Positions 12,201 through 27,200 of a stretch of DNA of 64,000 nucleotides are shown here, piece after piece. A program made the translations under genes and the position numbers. The DNA lies in assembly GCA_008973525.1 (NCBI GenBank), contig WACJ01000131.1, positions 868,001-932,000 of the forward strand. Reading direction: 5' to 3'. The stretch comes from Stenopsyche tienmushanensis. Taxonomy: Eukaryota; Arthropoda; Insecta; Trichoptera; Stenopsychidae. The notes under the pieces were generated by a model. That model was not told where the DNA came from. It saw only the letters and a list, made by a program, of their open reading frames with translations, and did not search any database. Within the stretch, counting starts at the first letter, position 1, and each line of letters begins with the position of its first letter.

Positions 12201-15200
12201 GGATAACGAAGACACGTTCTTATTGTTCCACGGGGCTGAATTTATATAAATGTTGATTGCGATATATGAAAGTAATACTTCCATTATCTAGTGGTGCAGA
12301 ATGGAGGAGGCTCTATAAGGCAGGTCCAATGTTTATTCTGCTGCAGGCCCATATCGCTGTCACGTAGATCTATTTAAAGAGCACGAGCTGCCTCCTCAAT
12401 CCACACGAGCATATGCGCGAGTAGCTCAAATTGACCCTAACATGCTCAATTCAACACCGTCTTCATTGGCGTACAAAACGCTCTTCGACTTGTATAAAAT
12501 TTAATATCGGTTTTGTTATCTGTGACATTTTAACGACCAAGATATAAGGGATAGAACGCTTGGAAAGGCCACACATAAATATTCGCCTGAGAACGAAGCA
12601 AATATATTACACAAGATCATGAATCATTATTCTATCATGCGAGGATACTCCAAAAAGTATCCGACCTAACAATGAAAATATGAAAAAAATAAATGCATAT
12701 CTCAACATAATCTCCTTATAGCGATACAATTTTCCTAGTGATATTTAATAGCTTCGATGACATCAACCGCCGATTCCATTCTCTATTTTGTTGGCAAATC
12801 TTTTACCATAAAAGAAAAGAGGATGTAGGAAAATAAGAAAACGATAGACCCATGTTTAGTCCATGGTTATGAATCGATGCAAAAATTTGGCTTTATTGCT
12901 GTGAAACTTTGCCAAAAACTCAATTGAAACATCATCATGATACTGCTTTTGTTGCATTGTGAGCAAACGCGACGCTCATCTTGCGCGTAGCTTTCTCATG
13001 TTCAAAATGCGATGTACAGCACTTTTTGAAATTATTACCATGTTTGCTAGCTCGCTTAATTTCGGTACGGCCTCGTTTAAATTCTGCCACCATAATAATT
13101 TATTATTGTAAACCAAAAGGCACACTCTAGAGTAGGATATAGCTCGGCTTTATTGGTTAGACTGAGACCTTTCTAATAAAAGTATTGTATAACATGACGA
13201 TGAGCAGTTTTTTCCATTTTTTAAAATAACAACCACCATCAATGTACACACAAACATCTTTTTGTGTGACTTTTTTTGTGCGATTTCGAAGTTATGCGGT
13301 TTTTTTAACGATATTTTTTTAATTTTATTAAGAGTATTTAGATAAAATAGATGTATAGAGATATTCGTATTTTTTGCATTTTTCCAATGTTTCGACTTTC
13401 AAAATATATATTCTCCAAAAGAATTTCCAAAATTCCAACTACTTACGGAGTTATAACTTTTTCAGTGATGCGGCAACTTGGCCAGTCCTACCATAACGAA
13501 ATCTTTTAACGCGTTTATCTCGAAGCTACTTTTTTCAACACGGTTGACATCATATCTCAAGATTTAATTAATTAATTTGCTTCAAACTGGGTACGAATCT
13601 TTTCTATATAGCCCTCTATTATTCCTAACAGATTTATGTAAAAAAATGTTTTTTAACAATTTAAAATAAGGCCAAGAAATGACTTGACTGAATTTTTTTT
13701 GAACAGTCGCCATTTTGTGTTTTTTTTATCGAGTTAGAGACTATAGTGACATCTTAACTCATTATGAATTATATTGTTGGAATGAGAAAATCTACACAGA
13801 ACAGAATCATACAGTGATGACTTTTTAAAATTCATGGAACGCATCTTCACTTTTTCTATGTAAATCATATCTTTTTTTTGTGCGATTTATTTTTGTGGGA
13901 TTTTCTGCGGAACGCATCTACCGCACAAAAAAAGTTTAAGCGTATCAAGTAGGGTATATCTCGTACTACTTTCGTATATTGTATTGGAAAAATCCAGATG
14001 GATAGAATAAATGTAGTTGCAACTCAAAATTAATAAGCATATTAGGTCCTCTTGAAAGAAATCCATTATTTTCACATGCTCTCGTTTGAGTTCAATTCGT
14101 GTCTAAATACGATTAAAAAACATCTCTGTACATATTTCTCTTGTTCCATAATTTTATCAGTTTTATTTATTGTGTCATAAATCTTATTTTATTATAAAGT
14201 CGACGAATGGCAAATCCCAAAACCAGTATAGACATTGTATGTTGATTTTTCTTGATTAAGGTGTTGAATATGACCCAAATCAAGAATGGAAGTTATGGAC
14301 TAGTTTTAATAATAAACATCTTTAAGACGAATTGCGGAAGCTTATTGTTAAGAATTAGCAAGGCTGAAATAAAAAAAATTAGAGAACTACAATGAGAAAC
14401 TCTATCGCATCTTTCATATTTATAAAATTTAGGGAATCATATTTTGATCTTTTAGAATATTCATTAATAGACAAAAAATATAAAAACATAGATGAAGTCA
14501 AAAATCATTTTTATTCGTATTTTCAATTATCATATCGAAATCATTTAGTTTCAATAAGAACACGATGGATAACTTAAGTAATAAGTATGGATTATTGTTA
14601 ATATTAAAGTGATTGTATTTTATATTGACTTGTATAAAAATATAATGTTTTAAGTTGAAAAACAATTATGATGGATTTCTTTCGGGATAACCTAATATTA
14701 ACCTTTGGGCTTGTAGCGGATTTTTTTGGCTGTTAAATGACAACGATGATGATATTTATATACAAATAGATAGTAGTTAAACTTATATTTATAATGAACA
14801 TTTAATGATTAATTTCCATTATGCAAAATAGATAGCAAGTAATATATCAATTTTTTTCTTAGAAGTAAATCATCAAATTTAGATTAAAAGAATAACAAAT
14901 TGAATTCAATCAAATATGACGATGATAATCAAACATGTTGCTCAATAAGATTTCATTTCAATCATGCATAATTGTTAAATTCTCCTATTTTATCACGTTT
15001 ATGTCTATAAGAAATCAAAATACATGCTTTAAGTTTTTAAAATTTCAAAAATATAGACTTCATTTAGAAAATTAGTTTTACTTGTTTAAATATAATATGT
15101 ATTTTTTTTGAAGCTTTCAAATTGAAGTACTTTTCCTCAAATGAATCAATAAATTGGTTGATAGATGGCAATTGATGATGCAAAAAATTAAGTACACTTG

Positions 15201-18200
15201 ATTTTACATATGCAAATATATTTTTTCCTAATGTAACAGCAATCAAAAATATATGAGTATATCTTGCCAGACTCAAAATAATACTTTCGGCCGTAGCTTA
15301 GATTGAGTTTGATGATTTTAAAGATGTAATCATCAGTCGAAAGTCATCGTATTCTTAAGTTTTAACATGCGATAAAAAATCAGCAGCAGTAATTAACGAT
15401 TTCATAACTAATTAAAATTGCTTGTTTTCGGGATTTAAACCGTATTTCCTTGCGGAGCAATCCTTTCTTCGGAAGCAGATGGCATTTATAGAATCATACA
15501 CCATATGTCCGATGGACAAATGGAATGGAATAATCAAGGACGATTTAATGTGGATTTGAAGAAGCGTTGAACTCCAAATCTATCATTGGAGTTGAATATA
15601 TATATGTTTTATCAAAATCAACATTTAGTCCAAAGCTGCTAAAATGGCCCAAGATCATGATGATGGCTCGTTTATAAAAAAGTATATTAATTATCCTTCA
15701 ACGTACGTTGAAAATTGATGTTTTTCTTCGGCACCATAAATCATAATCGTGATCATCAATTATTTAATTAAGTACATTGATATCATTATCGTTATTTTTA
15801 ATGATGATATTTTTTATGGTGCCACAATTATGATGATTAATATCACTGAGTGAGCTATAATTTATACAAGCTTCATTCGCTCCATAATGCATATCACTCA
15901 TAACGACTGCGAGATTTTTTTGGACATCCATAATGAGGTGCAACTAAAAAACATCAAAATAACATCCCAGTTGAATGTAAGTAATATAAATACACAGAAA
16001 ACAGATTGACATTTTACAACGTCAATTCTGCTGCTCGTTTACGTGTAAAAAGGGAATGCTTTCGCATCATAAAGACGTGCAATTTCATAACGTGCCGCCT
16101 CTGGACTTATCTGGATCGTTTCTCGCATTTTATGCACTAGTTGGACATCGGCTGTCGTCTGGAAACATAGTCCAAGAATGCTCCAATAACGATTCAGGCG
16201 CAATAAATCCCAGACCATCCAGCAGAAAACGGCGTTGAATTGATATGTTTTCATCTAAAAAGGGCAAGATAATTGGTGACAAGACCGTCGCCGCCGACAT
16301 ACAAACGCGAAAGAATCCTTTTCCAATTTTGCCTCGAAAAGGGCAACAAACGAACGCCTTTTAATCCATGATTAAATAGAACGATTTTGATACTTCAATG
16401 GACAATGCCGCCGAATGCTAAAACCGTATGCAAAAATGTACGAACGCCAGGGACTAAATTGGTTTTTCAATTACGCCTCGCCTTGAGACGCTAATGGCGA
16501 GCAAAATAAAACAAATCGCCCGAAATGGAGATTAGCCAAGATTATATTACCATTTGTGATTGCCAAAATCCGAAGGTATGGATAATTCGGAATGCGGTCG
16601 TCGTAGTAGCCGGCGTACAAGGATACGACACCTCCCGAGACCTTTTGCCATGACCCTTCCTGAAACAACACGAAACAGATATTAATTCATTGAAATGCAT
16701 TAAATACTAAGTGCCTCAAGCGTCTATAGACGCGCCAGATAATCTGATCCCACTTGTCATAACCGGTTAATTGCGAACGACATTGCTTAAATTCAAATAC
16801 TTTAATATGAAAAGTCGCATTATATAGAACATAATTATATTGCAGAAATACCGTGTAATGTTACATTTAAGATGATTTTACAGACGGACTAATGACAAGA
16901 TTACACAACCTTTTCTGAGAATAAGATAATGGTAATAACTAGCAAATAGATTATGCGAGTTGTTTTTAATCATCAAATGAAACTTCAGGAAGCATAATTT
17001 CATGACCGGATAACTTTAACAGAGTCATTATTGGGTGCTATGCATAAGAAAAAGTACAGAATAAACAACCTTAAGATTGGAAATCTATTCTATGAAGCTA
17101 TTGCTCCAAATTTGGGACACGAGATGAAGAATCTTTATTTCATATTAAACATGATACACTCAAACCTCTTTTTGTGCGATTTCAAAGTTATGCGGTTTTT
17201 TAAAGCATTTTTTTTTTAATTTCAAAAAGAGCACACATTGAGATATTTTGGATAAAATAGAAAATACATCATCAACACTAACCGAAATTTGGAAAAAAAT
17301 TACAATTTTGGATCTCCTAATTTTGAAAATGGCGATTTTGTTTTTTTTGCACTTTTTCAAAACTTAGACTTTTAAAAATAAATACATAGAAAAATACTGC
17401 TTATACTATTCATTTCTATATATTTTACAAAGCTTTAAATGGTTTAAATGTACAGTGTTTTTACTTCAAATCAAACCCTTTTCATATCAAGTTAAACTTT
17501 TTTCAGTTCAAGTTAAACCTTTTCATTTCCAGTTAAATCATTTTGTTTTATATTTCAAATTAAACAGTGTATTTTTTTAAACACGTGATAATGATTTTTA
17601 CATTATAAGAATCGCATTAAAAATATTTAAGTGTATTTTGTTTCGATACTCATAGAATTTAAGACAATATTAAAAAGATGCATTAACCCCAAGTATACGT
17701 TTAAAGATTGGCGAAGGCTATTCAAACAAATTACCAACTGAAGATTATTTGTATGTAATAAGATAGCCACTACAGTCACTTCGACCAAAGCTTGTTGAGT
17801 TCCAATGGGATACATTAGATAGGAATGTTTGAATAAAGGTTTGTACCATATCCAAAGAACATTTATGGAAGATTTTGCGATTTATGTAATAAAAAATATC
17901 ATTTTAAATAAAGCGCTATTTGCGTGCATACTCTCTCTGGGTCACTCGAGTGCGTACTCAACATGTGAGTGCATACTCATCAAAGGTTTAAGAATAAGGC
18001 ATTTTATTTTATATATACATTTTATATAAAATAAAATGTCAATATTGTATAATACTACAGTAATAAATAATATTTTAATAAAAATGGTTTATTTCAGAAT
18101 CTATTTTAAATGTATCTTGATTATGCTTTAGAAGTAGAATTTTTTTGCTGATATATTATTAGGCAATTGCTAGATAATTTCACATCTGTAATTCATCAAA

Positions 18201-21200
18201 GGCTCATTTAAGATGATTAGAATACTTTCTACATATTTCCCAGAATCGGTAAATTTGAGTCATTAACAGTCCACCTGTAGATGGAAAATCTATGCAGATA
18301 TTGCTCAAGATACTCCAGCTTTATCATAATTAAGCGTATCGCCTGTTTTATAATTCGCCTTCGAAAAAACACGATTCATATTAATAACTCATGTGTCTTG
18401 TGTTTTCTATATTTAAAAATCAACTTCGATCATGTATGGACCGCTTTGACCTCTCATGATGGACGTCGGTGTCGTGGTCGTATTTACCATATGCTGAATC
18501 GCGTGACGGACAAGCACAAAAAAGGCAATTTTTCTAATGGTCAAGATCGATCAAAATCGAGAGTAAGACGATTTAAGACGTTCACGGGTAACACGATTTT
18601 TTGGAATCAATTACGACGAATAAAAAAGGAGTGTTCGGACGAGGGATGAATGTGTTGATTTTTTGTTGGGAAAGAATTGAATGGCCAACAGCACAGGCGT
18701 GCATCACGCCTCAAGAGCCACACTCCATATTCTTCAGCACTATTAAATATGTTAATGTGGTCTGTCTTCAAGATTTTGGGTAAATGTGTGTTGTTCATCA
18801 ATTGGTTATAATCTTTTTTTTATATTTAACCGTTTGATTGCAAGCCTTTGCGAGAAATTTTCGCCAAAAGTGCGGCGTGGCGATAAATAGACGTCAAAAT
18901 ACAGTCAGAGAGAATGAACTTGATACATTTTGCGTTGTTTTTTTAATGTAGTTTTAGCACTCTCTCTTGTCGATACATTGTCATCATCATCATCATTTTT
19001 AGATGATCGCACAAAAATAAATCGCACAAATAAAATTATGATTTACATAAAAAAAAGTGAAGATGCGTTCCATGGATTTTAAAAACCGCATAACTTCGAA
19101 ACTGATATTTAAATATATCCAAAATCACACAAAAAAGACATTCACTAGAGAAATACTAATTATTTTAATTACAAAGTATGATCGCTGTATGATTTTCATT
19201 GCGATTTTCGATATGACCCAAAATCGCTCTCTTCTTCGGAAGAAATAGTATATCCAGTGTCAATGTCATCATTGTTCTGTGTAGATTTACCCTTTCTAAC
19301 AATATAATTCATAATTAGTAAAGATGTCAATATAGTTCCTAACTCAAAAAAGAAATAAATCACAATTTTTTTTCCAAATTTCGGTTAGTGTTGATGATTT
19401 ATTTTCTATTTTATTCAAAATATCTCGATACGTACTCTTTTTGAAATTAAATAAAAAATACCGCATAACTTCGAAATCGCACAAAAAGAGGTTAGAGTGT
19501 ATATAGCTTTCGATTATTTAGATTTCGTAGTTTTTAAAAATGTCATCGCCAGCCACATATCCTGCAAATTTGAACCCAAGATGATTGAGTTACTAGTCTG
19601 ATGGCTTAATCGCGAGACTACCTACATATCATTTGATTGTATAATGAAAACAAACAATTCTTAAAAGGACAACATATACTTATTCAATGCTTTAATTAAT
19701 TAAAGAAAATAATTGCTTCTTTGGTAGTTATTTTAGATCAAATAAATTATAATACTAATCGTCTAATATGTATATGTAATTACAAAAATCGATAAAACAA
19801 TGCGATGGATATGTTCTGATGTCTGATGTCAGATGTCTGCAAATAGCGTTTAATCCCCTGATTATACTGTTAAATGACATTTAATCTCTTATTAAAAACA
19901 CCATTTCTTTGTATAGAAACGCATTTTTATCATCGAAACTGTTCATTTGTATAGGCTAAACAATGATAATCGATTTACGAAGGTAGGCTGAAAAATAATG
20001 CACACATGCTTGTAAACCGCACTAGATGACATTTAGAAGTAATATTCATCCTCAATTTGAGATTTGAGGTCATTGTGTTCATTCAGGATATTTTGGAAAA
20101 AAATGGAAACATGGAGACGTGTTCTAGTGACATGTCAACGCGAATTAAACAGCGTGCTGTTATCAAATTTCAACTGCTGAAAAATGACTTCTACTGAGAT
20201 TCATCATCGTTTAAAGAATGTTTATAGTTTTTGGCTGTTAATAGATTCACTGTTAATCAATGGTTAATAAAATTTCGTGGTTGCGAGCCTGGAAAAGCCT
20301 TAATTGTTAACATACAGCGGACGTTCGATCACTGCCACAGACAATAAACATCGCAAACTCAATTTGATTTAATATGACCGATAAATCACTCAAAAGCGTA
20401 TCGTAAACCATCTTGGAATATTTAAAGAATGTATTATATGTATATCGTAAAATTTGTGCACAATGGATACTGGAAAGGCTCTGCAAAACCTGAAGTTTGA
20501 ACCGATTCCACACTCTCTTTCTTTTCCCGATTTAGAGTTTTGCAATTTTTTTTCTCTACTCCCTAAAAAAGACCTCAAGTGTAATTATTATATCGAACGA
20601 CGAGATCAAATTCTGGTTTTGAGAAAAGTCGGAAGAATATTTCAGTGATGGAATGATTAAAACTTGTTACACCTCGGGAGAAATATGTAAAATTTCTTTT
20701 TGTCCGATGTTGTTGTGCATTAATTTTCAGCCTACCAATTGGATTGTTGAATGCATCTACGACACAAAAAGTAGACAATGTTCAGACTGAATATTAAGGT
20801 TGACATGAATTCGACTGCAATCAGTATCAGAGTCGTGATTTTTGAAGCTGTTGTGCAAGAATAATCATTGCAATAATTATGTGTTCGAAAATGTATTTTT
20901 GATTCTATGCTAATAGCAGAGGTTGCAGGTTACTCATTAATTATAAAAACAGGGTCACGACTTGAAAAATGTTTAATAAATCTATCAAATATAATATTTT
21001 ATCAACATGGGATTAAATGATCGATGGTTTGAAATATTTGATCATATTTGCAACGGCCATTAAATAATTAAAAGGGGGTCAGAGTACGGCTACCCCAACA
21101 ATCCCTTCCATTAATACATATCGTTAATTTGATTTATTGCCCATTTTATAATTGATATACAAACTCGTTTCTTATTTACTTCTCTACGGAGTAAAACGCT

Positions 21201-24200
21201 AAAGTTTCCGAGCTGCGGCCCGTAAAGCCTCATTGCAAACAATCGATAAAACATATAATACTTTGTAGGTAACGCGCGTTCATAAATCTACAAAAGTAAT
21301 TAAACTGACAAAATGATCTACGGCTGTATCTCTGGAAGATCTCTGTAGATCTTATATATATAAATGGAAATGGATGCTCAGAATGCCACATTCTTGAAAA
21401 AATGGCATTCTTCGTCGGCACCAATTACGCTAATTAATATCGGAACGTCCAGTCGTAATAAAATAATTCTTCTTAACACTTTTTTTCCGAGCGGTGATGG
21501 ACTCGCAAAACATACCCTAAAGTGGTAATTAGAGGTTGTTAACATCCGACGTATCCAATTACCATTTTTTCGTGTGGGATTCGAGACCGGCTTCATTATT
21601 CACAAATTATCTCGGATCGTCAGATGTTCCGAAATTTACTTCAAATGTTGATTATCCCAGGGAATACGACAAAATTAAAAACCCAGACCGATGAGACTTC
21701 TCACGAGGCTTTCGGCAATTATGGATGGATGATGCCCTGATTGCATTATTCGGTCTTGCACAATACTTGCCATAAAATCGAGCTGTTGTATTAAAACCGC
21801 GAACAAAGAATCTTCGAAAGGTAAAAGCGTGAATGAAATAAGATAATGAGCGTCAATGGATGAGATTTGAGCCAATTAAGGATCACAGATAGGGCTGACA
21901 GCTTTGGAAAATTTACAAAACTGAAGATTATTCTCCAATCTATCTCAAATCAAGAAACTAAAAATGTATCATTTTGTCCAGCTCAATTTAAGATAATCTT
22001 GTTAATTATGAGATATTAAATCATATCGTACAATTGTCAGTAATATCTAACAGGTGGCATGTTCTGTACGAATGTAATAAATATCTAACGCTGCGGTTCT
22101 TATATCGAAACACAGACAAACGCACGTTAAGCTACTAATTTAATGCTAGTACTGAAGACAGTTTCTTTATAATTCATTAAGACAACAAATATATCGTGAA
22201 CGTCAAACTTTGTCATTAAATTATTTGCAGCTCATATATCAGTAGCTTGGAACGCCAATTAACACATTCATGTCGGGTTACGCATATTTGCGTCCTTTGG
22301 GTACTATCGGTAGACGCACCTCTGCGTCTTTAGCCATGTGTTTCATTGGATTTAAAATAATGTTTTAAACAATTTAATCCTTTTTTCCACAAGTTTAACA
22401 CAAAACATCATGTTTTTGTTGAGAATGAATGCCAGCAATATGTTGAGGCATTATATTTTGAATAATATATTTTTTTCCTTTGAAAATAAACGCTGAAATG
22501 GCAGTACTTGAAAAAATGCTAATGACTAAATGACAGACGAGGATAATATTACTACAAATTAATAATACGAATTGATGTGTATATACATAAAAAAAAAATC
22601 AAAATAGTGAGTATAGTTTTTCATTGCCTTGTGTATTCCAGCTCCCCATGAAAGTTTGGATATGTAACAAATCGAAAATAAAAGGATCTATTTATTAGCA
22701 ATACGCTTATATCGCAAATCATGATAAAATATAGTTTTTATGAACATAGAAATATGTAATAATCTTATGTTACGACAAAAAAATTGCGTCCTTATAATAT
22801 TAGAGTATGCTTATTAATTCATTATAATACTGACAAGCGCGAAATTAGATTATTTTTGCAGAGGAGCAAACTTTAAATATTTTAATTTGGTTTTCTTTTG
22901 ATTTTTATAATAATTTGATTAAAAACGTTTCATATTTTTAATGACTTTTTGCAAAAATCTTAACCTCCTAAAGAGGTAATACGTCATATTGTGTCCGAAT
23001 TCCAGTGACTCAGAAAGAGTATTTTTATACGATGAGCTCAGACAGACAGAGACGGAGAGCATATTGCACGTTGAGTTTGAAGAGAGAGAGAGGGAGAGAG
23101 TATCTTGCGTACGTCGTACGATTGTATAGATCGTCAATCCAAATTTATCGACTAACATTGATAATATAATGAATCGATTGTATCAAGTGTATTGTCTATG
23201 TTTACTTAAAGAAATGACCAAATATTGTATGCTATTGACAGAGTTTATTTATTTAAATACAAGCTTCATACACGCTGCAGCGATTCTGACAGATAAATGG
23301 ATTTGTACGATGATAAGCAAATATAGCATCAATGTTTATGACGATATTAAATTAGCTCATTGCTCAAAGGGTTAAGGTATTGTGTATTTTGTTTAGGTTA
23401 TCAATCAATTAATTGCTATGTATCCAAACTGGGAATCCCAGATTTCATTTTTTTTCCTAGTGTTATGTACTCCAAGTTGGGACAAACTTCCAGCTAATAA
23501 ACATTACGTTAATCTAATTATTTTACCTTTTATCAATTATTTATATTATACGAAGATCATCTAGAAACTTAGGTTACAAGGGTTTCTGAGGAGAACAATA
23601 CCGCTGTGAATATCCATCGAAAGCTCGTGGAAGCTTATGGTAGTGATGTGATGAGTCGACAACATGTCATGATGTGGATTAGGTTGTATTGATACTCACG
23701 ACGAGGCAAGAAGTGGGAGACCATCAGTAATTTGTAACGAATTTATGCAAAAAAATGAAGAAAAACCGCGAAATGACCACCGTATGATGCTTAACGACCT
23801 TCACGAAGAATTTCCTGACATTTCTCGAAGCCTCTTTGATGATATTGTGTTTGAAAAATTTGGTTACAAGAAGTTGTGTGCGAGATGGGTGCCCAGAATG
23901 TTCACATCGGATCATCGTCAAAATTGAGTGACTGACACGCGTTATTTTTTGGATCGTTTTACACAGAAGGGAGAAGCTTTGCTGGATTTTATCGTCATGG
24001 AGGATGAGATGTGGGTGTGTTACTGCACCCCAGAATCCAAAAGACAATCCAAACAGAACTGACGGTGCCCCAACTGCATTAACGTTGTAACCTTTTTATT
24101 TGGACGACGCTCATATTTTTCTAGAAAGAAATTTCTTTAAATAAATAATAAATTTATATTCCCATTATGTAGAAGCAGAAATCGAAAATAATACGATAAC

Positions 24201-27200
24201 TAAGGAATAATTAATAATTAAATAGAGTAACTTCGACATTGACATGAAGCAGAATCGCAAATCTAAAACCGGAAAACTGTAATTTTTCCTGGAACAAAAA
24301 TTGTAACCAAACCGATATAAATGGTTCGAAGCCCTGATTCCAAATATGTGCAAAATAATAACCACTTTTTGAATTAGAAAGGCAATTTCAAAAATATTTC
24401 AATCTATTTACATACAAATGAATGTGTGTCGGTGTGCAGTGCGATGTTTGTTTCAGATACCTTCGTATACTGTTCATCCGATTACGATGAAACTTTGGTG
24501 AGTTATTTGGCGTAAACTAGTCATGCAAGCAACAAATCTGAAAGTGGAAAAGAAAACACTCGAACCTCTTTTTGTGCGATTTCGAAGTTATGCGGTTTTT
24601 TTTTCAGAAAGAATACGTATCGAGATATTTTGGATACAATAGGAAATAAATCATCAACACTAATCAAAATTTGGAAAAAAATTATAATTTGGGACTGTGT
24701 ATATCATATTGCATCTGCTATTGGTGTATTACGAGCACGCCCTTTATTCTGGTTTAAATTTTTGAAAAAAAAAATGATTTCGTAGTTTTTGCATTTTTCC
24801 AATGTTTTGACTTTTAAAAATACAATTTTTAAATGTTTGGATATATTTTATATAGCTGTTTCAAAGTTATGCGGTTTTTAAAATCCATGGAACGCATCTT
24901 CACTTTTTCTATGTAAGTCATAGCTTTTTTTGTGCGATTTTCCGCGGAACGCATCTACCGCACAAAAAAAGGTTCAAGTGTACATTTGAAATTTTAACGT
25001 ACCTCTTAAATTATTAATAAGCGCTAAAGTGTGCCCGTTTTACAGTGTACATCAAAATATATAAAATCATTCCAATAAACTTAATTAAAATAAAAACACT
25101 TTATTTAGTGTGGCATTGCAACGCTTGCCGGGTACTCGCTAGTAAGATATAAATTGAATGTTTAGAATGGTTTTAAATCATGGAAATATTGCCTATTTCT
25201 GACAATGGCTATAACATTTTATGATTATTGAGGATATGCATTTATGCTGTAAGTTCATATTTTTCATATCCACATTTATAGTTTTTGGTTTTATAGTTAA
25301 GTTTAAATTGCTGTTTTTGCAGCACCAGTATTCCGTGTGATAGGATTGAGGATTTATTTTATTTAAATTATGTAGATAGCCACTCATTATTATGGACGAA
25401 CTATATTTAGTCTCTGAAGGACGCCGATTTAATCCAATGGTATTCTTCAGATTACAATAATCCAGCATATTTTTTAGAGGCGCGCAAGAACGATGCCACT
25501 ATTTTTTGTCGCTCGAAGTCTTATTTTGATTTACATTCGACACATAAATCATCGGTCGAAAAACAGTAGGATATCATTAGGCGATGGGTCGTAAATATTA
25601 TTCGTCTTATTTCGCTCGGAAATGCGCCGAGATATTAGGATGATGACATTGATTATGTTTGAATTACAGGCCGGTCCCGAAAAAAATTGGGTCGTAGACC
25701 CGTAATGAAGAGGCTCGCCGATGCCGGGACAGGATCGAGTCCCGTGTGTAATTTCCGAGTACAGTTCGATCGTTTATTGATAAACGCTCATTATTGTTTT
25801 GATCTGATTTTGATGGACGATCGGTAGGAGCATTGTTGTCCCGTTGGCCAATCATGATCTGGGCATTATCGTTATTATGAAGATGATGAAGAAAAAAAGT
25901 GAAGCTCCTTACAATTCATAATTCGAGGCGAACAATCTCGGCATGATCGTATCTCGGGCGGACGGTTCTTCGAAACAAATTGTTGACATGGCATGAATGA
26001 ACCGAAGCGTGAGGCTTCCATTATCGTCACTTTTTCAATTAACAATGAATTGTTTGAAAATAACTACCATTTATTGGCTCTTATTTGAAGAAGGCTTCGC
26101 GATAACGTCGTGCTTCATTGTGCGTCAATAGATGCGCGGTGTAAATTCGCCATCATTCTGACAGTCAACTTCAGCACTTTCATCTATTGAATAGACTCGA
26201 TTCGATTAAATTGATTAGAGTTATGTTATGATTTAGATTGAGATTATTAAATTAAAGACGAGTTATAAAAGTTGTTCAATTGATAGATCCAGGGGTAGTC
26301 TACTGTTTTATTCCTCCCACCCACTTCCAGTCTGACTAATTAAAAATTGTTTGATTGTCCCCGGCCGGCATACTTACGGAATTATACACGTTTCGATATA
26401 CACCCAAACCTCTTTTTGTGCGATTTCGAAGTTATACGGTTTTTTTAAAGCATTTTTTTATTTCATAAAAAAATACGTATCGAGATATTTTGGATAAAAT
26501 AAGAAACAAATCATCAACATTAACGACAAAATAAGGCCAAAAAATGACTTAAACTGATTTTTTTTAAGCAGTCGCTATTTTTTCATTTTTTTTTTATTTA
26601 GGAACTATAGTGACATCTTTACTTATTATTAATTATATTGTTGGAAAAAGAAAATCTACATAGAACAATGATGACATTGACACTGAGTATACTATTTCTT
26701 CCGAAGAAGAGAGCGATTTTGAGTCAAATCGTCAAATCATAACGAAAGTTTTTTTGTGCGATTTTGGATATATTTTATATAGCTGTTTCAAAGTTATGCG
26801 GTTTTTATAATCCATGGAACGCATCTTCATTTTTTCTATGTATTTACATAATATTACTCATTCTTAGCTCTCACATGCACCAAGTGTTCCTTGGTCCTCC
26901 TAACCACTATAATTAGGAAAAACTAGTTACTAGTAAACTAGTTAGCTCAAAGCCATTCGCCAAAGACTATATAAATATAACAAAATTTAAAACCTTAAGC
27001 AATATATGAATACAATCACCCCCCCCCCCCCCGATTTGCTATCACCTCTTTCTAGTCAGGTAACACCCTAGCTAGGAAAGGAGGGACTGAACTGTGCATT
27101 CAAGAAAGCCTGAAGAATGAGGATGTGAATGGATCATATAAACAGAATGGATATTGAAGAGTCCCATAGTTCTGCGATGGCCTATTTGTGGCTACACTAT

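Larger units (their letters stand above)
6247..16550 (-). other. Intron 2 of the GT92 gene (about 10.3 kb)
   Basis: GT at 16550-16549 and AG at 6248-6247 bound this intron. It contains a MITE fragment at 7.3 kb, a Helitron-like piece with a LINE inserted at 8.6-9.0 kb, a four-copy 65-bp minisatellite at 9.2-9.4 kb, a MITE at 13.2-13.9 kb and a perfect hairpin at 11.44 kb. GC-richer islands lie at 10.0-10.7 and 12.0-12.5 kb. About 12.64-13.19 kb looks like an unidentified old element. The stretch 14.1-15.9 kb is AT-rich without recognisable features. Confidence 0.8.

Noticed and set aside
12635..13190. Segment starting GGATACTCCAAAAAGTATCC, possible transposon
   Set aside because: The start looks like a DNA-transposon end, but I could identify neither a convincing transposase nor a matching right end.
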